64,000 nucleotides of DNA, taken from positions 1,698,501-1,762,500 of the forward strand of contig JBBMOA010000018.1 of the NCBI GenBank assembly GCA_037954235.1. The letters are read 5' to 3'. Positions within the stretch are counted from its first letter, which is position 1. The number at the start of each line of letters is the position of its first letter. The position numbers and the translations under genes were made by a program. Under the pieces are notes generated by a model. The model worked only from the letters and a program-made list of their open reading frames with translations, did no database searches and was not told the origin of the DNA. Source of the DNA: Aulostomus chinensis (taxonomy: Eukaryota; Chordata; Actinopteri; Syngnathiformes; Aulostomidae). Shown here piece after piece: positions 57,554 through 64,000 of this stretch.

Positions 57554-60500
57554 GTAAGAACTGAGCTCCTGTTAACCACTGACCTTATTTCTTTTTTCTT
57601 TTTTTTTTGGTAATTATCTTTTTATTGACAGTTTTTCAATAAAATGACAACATAAAATAAAAACAGAACAGGGAGGGAGTAGGTTGTCTCCTGTAAGTAC
57701 AGCAATTACATAACTGAAGGAAAGAGTTCTGGTCTGCGCGGTCTTGCATATATTTTCCATTTTTCCCACTGTGATGAGAACAGGTCCAGTGTTTGGTGAA
57801 CAGAGGCTGTGATCTTCTCCATTTTGTAAATATCCACTTTAATGTCCATCCACTCATTCAGGGTCGGCCTTTCTTGCAACATCCATTTTTTAGTGATGGA
57901 TTTTTTTGCAGCTGTGAGCAACACATTTAACAGATATTTGTCTTTTTTCCTCCATTCTTGAGGTAACAGCCCAAAGAAAATAGTCTTAATTTCAAATGGA
58001 AATTGACAAGTAAAGACATGCTGGATATCTTTATGTATTTCTGTCCAAAATTCAATAATGACACTACAATTCCAAAAGACATGATAATGGTTGGCATTTA
58101 AATTCCCACATTTTCGCCAGCAAGTCGGAGGGTTTCCATCATAATGGGCTTTCTGAGAGGGAGTTATAAAAAACCTTATCAGACTTTTCCACCCAAACTC
58201 TCTCCACCTCTGTGAACTCGTACATTTCCACTGGTTTCTCCACATGACCTTCCATTCTTCCTCAGAAATGTTTATCCCTCCTTCCCTCTCCCAGTGTTTT
58301 AAACTACAGAGTTGAACATTGTTTCAGGTTAGAGAGTTCTCTATACAGGAGTGACACTGACCTTATTTCTAAACACTCGTTGCCTTGGAGACGAGGGAAC
58401 CAGGTTCATGTAGCAGTTTAGGCCTCATTCCTGCGTTGCGCTATGAACGAGCCTCGAGTATTTTAACCCTTGTTCCACCAGAGGGCGCTGCTGCTGATGT
58501 CATGACAGAATGCTGCCTTGTAGCTCCTGTAAAGGAAAGTTTCACAACTTTTACTGGAGGAGGCGGCGCGTTGTTGAGATCACGGATCGTGTTGGAGCAA
58601 AGTGACATGATTATAGGAACTCGTCATGGAGGAAGTGATGTCACGGCATCGAAACAAGGGATTCTTGTTTTTGGCTCCTGCTGGAGCAAAAGAATTCAAG
58701 AAGAATGAGTGAAAACATTCATCCATTTGTAAGTTTATGACAATCCAGACTTCTGTCTGTCCCTCTTGTCTTCTGTCTCTCAGCTGCTCAGTCGTTCTCT
58801 CATCACTCGGCCTCCATCCATCCTCAACCCTCCAGTACTCCCACCGGGAACCAGCCTCCCCTCCAGCACGCCGCCCCCAGCCCAGGACACACTCAGGTGG
58901 GAGAGCGGCCGCGCCACTTTTCCAGGGTTGCGTGACAGTTGTGTAGTGATGTTTCTGAAAATGATACCTGAAGACAAACAGCATAGAACAGGGTCAGGTT
59001 TTTGATTGTAAACCAGCTCTACAAATGCAGGTCCACTTCATCACTGCCACTGGCACCTGAGTGTGTTCATGTCATGTGTTCTGACCCAGTCCAGTCAGGG
59101 TCCGCAGCCTCAGTCCATGTTCCACTCTGGTGGGCTGTCTGCTGCCACGCCTCCTAACCTGCCGCCGGGCCACACCTCCCCGCAGGCCTCCTTCACCATG
59201 CAGGGCTACAGCCTCCCCACCCACCAGCCACTGCCCCACGGTTTCCACTCCATCAGCCAACTCACACAGGTGAGCAGCAGGTGAAGCAGGTGAATCTGAT
59301 GGATGTGTGGCGTGATAGAGCGACGCAGGGAGGAGTCCTGGAAGTGAGTTAGTCAGTAGGTTTTTGGAGTCTGGAGCAGAAGGAATTTAACGTTCTACGC
59401 TATCAAATACGTTGATGACATCATTGGGAAGGTTATGTGTCAGAAATGGAGGCTGCTAGCAAAGTGAAACCATCCCACTGGCTTTAGGTGGAGGTAACCA
59501 TGGAGATGCTAACTTCCTGTTGGACTAGACACATGCTTCATCCCCGACATGCTAACTTCCTGTCACAGGACAAAAATACCTAATCATGTGCGAATCAATG
59601 AAGAAACACGATGATGCCGTCAAATTAGTGACGTTTTAAAATAAACTGAAGCGCCTGGACACGTTCCAACGACGCGTCCGTCGTCTTAAACCCGGTTGTT
59701 GCGCCGACTGACAGTCACATGTGTTGCGTCCTGTTTGTCCTCTGCAGGCTCACGTCCAGGCAAGTATGTCAGGACCCCACCACTCAGCTGGCCATGGCCC
59801 ACCACCTGTCATGCTGCACTACGCCCCCCCTCAGCAAGGCAGTGGCTCCACCCCCCAGCACGGCCCGCCCCAGCAGGGGGCGCCGCAGCACTTCTATATC
59901 GGACCTCCTCAAGGTAGACCAAGGACAAAGATTCTGTTTTTCTTATTTTCCTTTAAGAGAAAAAACAACTTCTGTCATAACTTTGTTCTTTTATCACTCC
60001 AATCACATAGAAAACAAACGTATCACCAGCAGCAGTTTGAAAATGTAGAAACCTCTGAACAATCCAAGCTGGATTCCCACTGACAGCAGAGCAATCACCT
60101 GGGCCCTGCCCACGGGCCAGAAGCTGATCAGATACACACGGCTTGAAGTACTCACATACGACTTGAAGTACTCACATACGACCTGAAGTACTCACATACG
60201 ACTTGAAGTACTCACATACGACTTGAAGTACTCACATACGACTTGAAGTACTCACATACGACCTGAAGTATTCACATACGACCTGAAGTACTCACATACG
60301 ACCTGAAGTACTCACATACGACCTGAAGTACTCACATACGACCTGAAGTACTCACATACGACTTGAAGTACTCACATACGACTTGAAGTACTCACATACG
60401 ACTTGAAGTATTCACATACGACTTGAAGTACTCACATACGACCTGAAGTATTCACATACGACTTGAAGTACTCACATACGACCTGAAATATTCACATACG

Positions 60501-61230
60501 ACTTGAAGTACTCACATACGACCTGAAGTACTCACATACGACCTGAAGTACTCACATACGACCTGAAGTACTCACATACGACCTGAAGTACTCACATACG
60601 ACTTGAAGTACTCACATACGACTTGAAGTACTCACATACGACCTGAAGTATTCACATACGACTTGAAGTACTCACATACGACCTGAAGTACTCACATACG
60701 ACCTGAAGTACTCACATACGACTTGAAGTACTCACATACGACCTGAAGTACTCACATACGACTTGAAGTACTCACATACGACCTGAAGTACTCACATACG
60801 ACCTGAAGTATTCACATACGACTTGAAGTACTCACATACGACCTGAAGTACTCACATACGACTTGAAGTACTCACATACGACCTGAAGTACTCACATACG
60901 ACTTGAAGTACTCACATACGACCTGAAATATTCACATACGACTTGAAGTACTCACATACGACTTGAAGTACTCACATACGACCTGAAGTATTCACATACG
61001 ACCTGAAGTACTCACATACGACTTGAAGTACTCACATACGACTTGAAGTATTCGCATACTTACAAAATGCCATGATTCAGGTTTTTGCTCACAGCGCTAA
61101 ATGTCGTCCTAGTTGGGTTGAGGAAGCGAGTTTCCTGTGTCCAGCCTAACAACCCAACTTGTGTCGCCCAGCTGTTCAGGTCCAGGCGCATCCTGGCCAG
61201 CAGCTCTCCTTCCACCACTCGGCCAACTGA
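50730..61230 (+). CDS. atxn2l: ataxin-2-like protein (22 coding exons, complete)
   Basis: RNA-binding regulator of stress granules and P-bodies. Exons: 50730-50774, 51668-51724, 51807-51878, 51976-52168, 52569-52687, 52829-52920, 53124-53330, 53780-54090, 54252-54335, 54427-54567, 54819-54884, 54966-55027, 55132-55454, 55671-55740, 55842-56003, 56084-56147, 56658-56824, 56927-57053, 58784-58896, 59090-59269, 59748-59913, 61172-61230. All phases agree; 959 residues. Lsm domain about 16-110 (FEGVYNNARMLHFLTAVVGS), LsmAD about 123-190 (VNGEHKEKVLQRW, NGWDATEMFKFNEE), PAM2 motif for PABP about 594-611 (STLNPNAKEFLP), and a Pro/Gln/His-rich tail ending HPGQQLSFHHSAN. The N-terminus before Lsm is only 15 residues, without a polyglutamine tract. 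CDVRVKNG and FELAVDAV-type residues favour ATXN2L over ATXN2. Introns hold an L1 insertion and a 20-bp minisatellite. Confidence 0.95.
52532..52568 (+). repeat. (TG)n microsatellite forming the 3' splice site of ATXN2L exon 5
   Basis: An uninterrupted TG tract runs directly into TAG|ATGCATTC, so the acceptor has TG repeats in place of a polypyrimidine tract. Confidence 0.9.
52707..52737. repeat. (CA)n in ATXN2L intron 5
   Basis: A CA tract starting about 20 bases after the exon 5 donor. With the TG tract before exon 5 it brackets the exon with complementary repeats. Confidence 0.9.
55464..55780. repeat. (GT)n at 55464-55490 and (CA)n at 55750-55780 around ATXN2L exon 14
   Basis: A GT tract just after the exon 13 donor and a CA tract just after the exon 14 donor, so exon 14 (PAM2) is also bracketed by complementary dinucleotide repeats. 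Confidence 0.9.
57262..57553. repeat. (CA)n at 57262-57288 and (ATT)n at 57514-57553 in ATXN2L intron 18
   Basis: Simple tandem repeats; the ATT tract lies just upstream of the L1 insertion. Confidence 0.9.
57593..58354 (-). mobile_element. 5'-truncated L1-type LINE insertion with 16-bp target site duplication
   Basis: The minus strand encodes the C-terminal end of an L1-type ORF2 (57706-58245 open, about 179 codons), including the zinc-knuckle-like CWRKCGNLNANHYHVFWNC. It ends in an A-rich tail at 57593-57610. Both ends are flanked by the same 16 bases, CACTGACCTTATTTCT (57577-57592 and 58355-58370), the hallmark of target-primed reverse transcription. It sits antisense in ATXN2L intron 18. 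The perfect duplication and long open frame suggest a fairly recent insertion. Reverse transcriptase and endonuclease are missing, so the copy is dead on arrival. Confidence 0.9.
60141..61060. repeat. 20-bp minisatellite in the last ATXN2L intron (46 units)
   Basis: The unit ACYTGAAGTAYTCACATACG repeats 46 times at exactly 20 bases without indel. Almost all variation is at two pyrimidine positions (acTTgaag versus acCTgaag, and taCTcac versus taTTcac), plus a rare GAAATA. Confidence 0.97.
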
Positions 61231-61475
61231 GAGCTCCAGGATCCGCCATCGCAAGCCACTCCTAACATTCCCACCTCCCGCCATCAGAAGGATTTGGATT
61301 AACCTGTTACTCAGGAAGGCAGATGGAGACCGAAGTTAGACGAAAGTTCTCTGGATTTTATCTCAAGTTTTTACACCTGGACTCAAACGGACTGAAGATA
61401 CTCAGCGGTGGAAGCGTCTGGACCGACACAGTGGATTTGTTCTTTTCTCACCGCTCCATCTCCACTCCTTTTCAA

Positions 61476-61481
61476 AATAAA
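61476..61481 (+). terminator. poly(A) signal of ATXN2L
   Basis: AATAAA about 246 bases after the stop codon at 61230. Confidence 0.55.
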
Positions 61482-61678
61482 ATCACTGAAAACAAACCCG
61501 AGCTCGTGTTCCTGTGTGACTGACTCACTCACCCCGTCTTCCACCGAGTAGCTGAGTGCGTTCACTTCCACCGCTGCAAACATTTCTTCCATAACAACAA
61601 ACCTTCCCCTCCCAAGGAAGTAAACTGTTCCCGTCAGGAATGTTGCTACCAGGAATAAAGTCCGATCCAGTTTGAAGT

Positions 61679-61684
61679 TTTATT
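61679..61684 (-). terminator. possible poly(A) signal of the LAT-like gene
   Basis: TTTATT on the plus strand reads AATAAA on the minus strand, about 650 bases downstream of the stop at 62333. It would place the two genes tail to tail with about 200 bases between their poly(A) signals. Confidence 0.35.
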
Positions 61685-62332
61685 TCTTTAATTGGGTTGA
61701 AATTCAAACATTTTTACGAACTGACACAATTTGAAGAGACCCAAGATGACAGGATGACATAAACACGCTGTAGGAACACGCAGCGTCGACGTGAACGTTC
61801 TCAGGAGTTCGTCAGTAGAAGTAAAGCTCAGCACCACTGCTCTCAGCGCAAACACCAACTGATTATTGCCACATAGAAAGTCTCGTATCCACTCTGACAC
61901 ACCGAACCTGCGTAGCAACACGAGCCTCCCTGGAGAGGGAAAAAAGCTGGAGGCTCTTCTCACTCGTTAAATTGTGTCTCCACCTCAGCTCGAGTGTTGA
62001 GACCAGTTTTAATTCAAAGCACAATATTGAAATGGAGGGAACGCGTAGAAGCTGCGGCCAGAGTTAACAAGCCTCCTCCCTCTGTCCCGTGACTGAGCGT
62101 TCGCTGTCACTCACTACTTCACGTGGTTATGAAGCTTGACACAAACCTAAATCTGATTTTTTTTTTTTTTAATTTTGCCTTGTTAAATCTCCTCCATTTC
62201 TCCCCTGAACCGTGAAGACATCCCAATATTTAGTGGAGGGAAACACGGCCGGAGGCCAAACGGCGATCAGCTCTGCCTGATGTTGCCCCTCCTCCTCCTC
62301 ATAGTGTCGCTCATCTCAGTCGTCCAGCAGGT
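61685..62332 (-). other. presumed 3'UTR of the LAT-like gene
   Basis: No coding exon is recognisable. There is a T-run at about 62158-62170. Confidence 0.35.
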
Positions 62333-63842
62333 TCAATAAACCTTCACGTCCTCCTCTCCCATCATGCACTGGGCTTGGACCATCTGCAAGGATGAAACTA
62401 AAGTGAGCGGCTGCAGAAGAAACACCCGAGGCCCTCGATTCCTCTAGGTTCCCTCTGGAGGCGGGGCAATGACCTCACACCTGCCATATCACATGGCTTC
62501 GTCGTCACTGGGAGCGCTCCAGGTTTGTGGTACTTGAGCCAGTTACACCAATGACAGGAGTTCTAGTTCGCCAAACCTGATCCAGGCTGAAATATAATGT
62601 TTTATTTTGAAAATACCCATATTTCCTTCCTCTGACTTCCTGTATTTCTCCATCTGCTCATCTCAGAGCATCAGTGATCGATGGTCATTTGCTCTTACCG
62701 GCAGTTGATTGACGTAATTCCCTTCATCATAGTCATCGTCATCGTCATCTAGAAGAAACAGAAGCACTCGTGTTGAGGACATTGACAGAAGTCATGTTTC
62801 TCTCTGAGCTCTTCAGACATGGAGGACAGAGGAAGAGAGCGGCTCTGCCTCGTCTTTGTAAATTCAATCTCCTGTTATTGTTGTTCTGCCGCATTATTTG
62901 ATTGTTGCTGCTTTGATTTGTTTCTCCTGCTGGGGGCCAACAGGTCAAAGAACCCAGCGATGCTGGAAGGTTCCACACCGCCGCCTCACGTCCACCTCCA
63001 GCTATCAAGAACATCAAAGACAGTTTCATATAAAAAGACGCCACAGGAAGTTGCTTCAAAGGTGAATTTGCCCTAAAACTCGGTGCACTCAAGTCCACTG
63101 AGCTCCAGAGAGGAAGCAACCCATCGTTATTTTTGCTTTGATTTTTTAAGCTGCTATTTTTCAAGCTGCTTTCTGATAGGACGCTTGCTTTAAGGCGCCT
63201 CCCTCATGCTAAGCTATGCTAGGCTTCGCTAAGCTACACTTTGGGACTGTGCTCTTTGACACAACACAACTACTAACATTGCTGTAGTTTTTTATATTTT
63301 GTAGTACTATTACTGTATCTTTATAGATATACTGTGAAGCTTCATACCTGTACTCTCTCTCAGGTGCTAGTCACATCTTTCGTAATGAAAACTACATAAT
63401 TAAACTGGACATTTTTGACATCAACATTACTTTTGTTACATAAATAAATTCATACTCGAGTTATTTGAATGAAAAGTTTAAAAGGAGCTCTACAAATGGA
63501 GCTCCTGTGGTTCTGCTTGTGTGAGGCGTGAAGCTGCTGGTTCGTGTCTCATTGCTAAGCTAACATCAGCGTCATCTGCTGTTAGCGCTGGACCAGGTGT
63601 CCCCTTAACTGATGAGACCGAAACACGAGGGTGGACACAAACATAAGGGTTGTAAATGGAATGGGGGGGGGGGGAGTGAACAGCAGCTTATCAGAAATCA
63701 TCAATCATCAGTGAAGCAAACAGGAAGTGTGAGCCCCAGAGGAAACGCTCACCGCCACATGACCCCGACGACTGGAAGGCAGAGCACGGTGGATTCACAT
63801 TCTGATATTCTCCCTCCTCCGAGGAGATGTTCGCCAGTTCTT
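62333..63842 (-). CDS. putative LAT-like transmembrane adaptor, last three exons (partial)
   Basis: Three minus-strand exons fit in phase: 63753-63842 (phase 1 to 1), 62699-62748 (phase 1 to 0) and 62333-62383 (ending TGA). Splice sites are good (TTGGAGCAG, GGCG|GTGAGC; TTCTTCTAG, CTGCCG|GTAAGA; TTTCATCCTTGCAG). The peptide reads EELANISSEEGEYQNVNPP, then an acidic run DDDDYDEGNYVNQLP, then MVQAQCMMGEEDVKVY. EYQNV and NYVNQ are YxN motifs of the kind that bind the GRB2 SH2 domain when phosphorylated, and the acidic C-terminal half with spaced tyrosines resembles LAT, which lies near ATXN2L and SH2B1 on human 16p11.2. The N-terminal part, including any membrane segment, is outside the window. 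Similarity is by motif and synteny only; another tyrosine-motif adaptor (for example CD19, also in that human region) is possible. Confidence 0.45.
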
Positions 63843-63894
63843 CTGCTCCAATAAAGAACACAAATCAGCCAGCAGAACCATGAATGATTCTGAA

Positions 63895-63898
<4 letters not shown>

Positions 63899-63949
<51 letters not shown>
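63899..63949. repeat. (GT)n microsatellite
   Basis: About 25 GT units, upstream of the most 5' visible exon of the LAT-like gene. Confidence 0.95.
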
Positions 63950-63950
<1 letters not shown>

Positions 63951-64000
63951 GTAGCATAGTTTTGAACGACGTGCGTTGGGTCACTGCTGGCACCGGTGTG

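Noticed and set aside
62310..62400. Fragment of the 31-32 kb dispersed repeat (shared phrase AGCCCAGTGCAT)
   Set aside because: Only about 20 bases match with one change and the flanks do not align, so I kept the last-exon reading of the LAT-like gene, at modest confidence.

Overview
This is vertebrate nuclear DNA, most likely from a compact-genome teleost (a pufferfish-like genome would fit, but the species cannot be fixed from the sequence alone). The evidence is many short GT-AG introns, gene products that align with vertebrate proteins, a Tc1-type DNA transposon fossil, an L1-type retrotransposon insertion, a teleost-type interspersed repeat and numerous micro- and minisatellites. The ORFs that matter are either intronless (HSP70) or must be assembled from exons. 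I assembled exon chains by splice sites and reading phase, and each full model closes without frameshift.

Left part (1-9 kb): the terminal exon of an unrecognised plus-strand gene (192-311), about 6 kb with no recognisable coding exon, then an intronless cytosolic HSP70 gene on the minus strand (6395-8314). Centre (9-30 kb): JMJD8 (plus, 9 exons) and STUB1/CHIP (minus, 7 coding exons) lie tail to tail, as in human 16p13.3. A large minisatellite array follows, then a trypsin-like, probably GPI-anchored serine protease (minus, 6 exons). Next (30-36 kb): a 650-bp GTA/GTG triplet array, a teleost interspersed repeat, and a second HSP70 gene (33752-35671, plus). The two HSP70 copies are inverted relative to each other. 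They share a 2,111-bp indel-free block that is almost identical although their promoters and 3' ends are unrelated.

Right part (36-64 kb): SH2B1 (plus, 38654-45784, with a conserved alternative exon that switches the C-terminal frame), ATXN2L (plus, 22 coding exons, 50730-61230) and the last three exons of a putative LAT-like adaptor on the minus strand. SH2B1, ATXN2L and LAT are neighbours on human 16p11.2, so this teleost segment joins neighbourhoods that are apart on human chromosome 16.

The most striking functional pattern is that STUB1, whose TPR domain binds the C-terminal EEVD of HSP70, sits between two HSP70 genes that both end in EEVD. No prokaryotic-type system (operon, CRISPR, phage) is present. 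The unusual structure is mostly in gene conversion, alternative splicing and tandem repeats.
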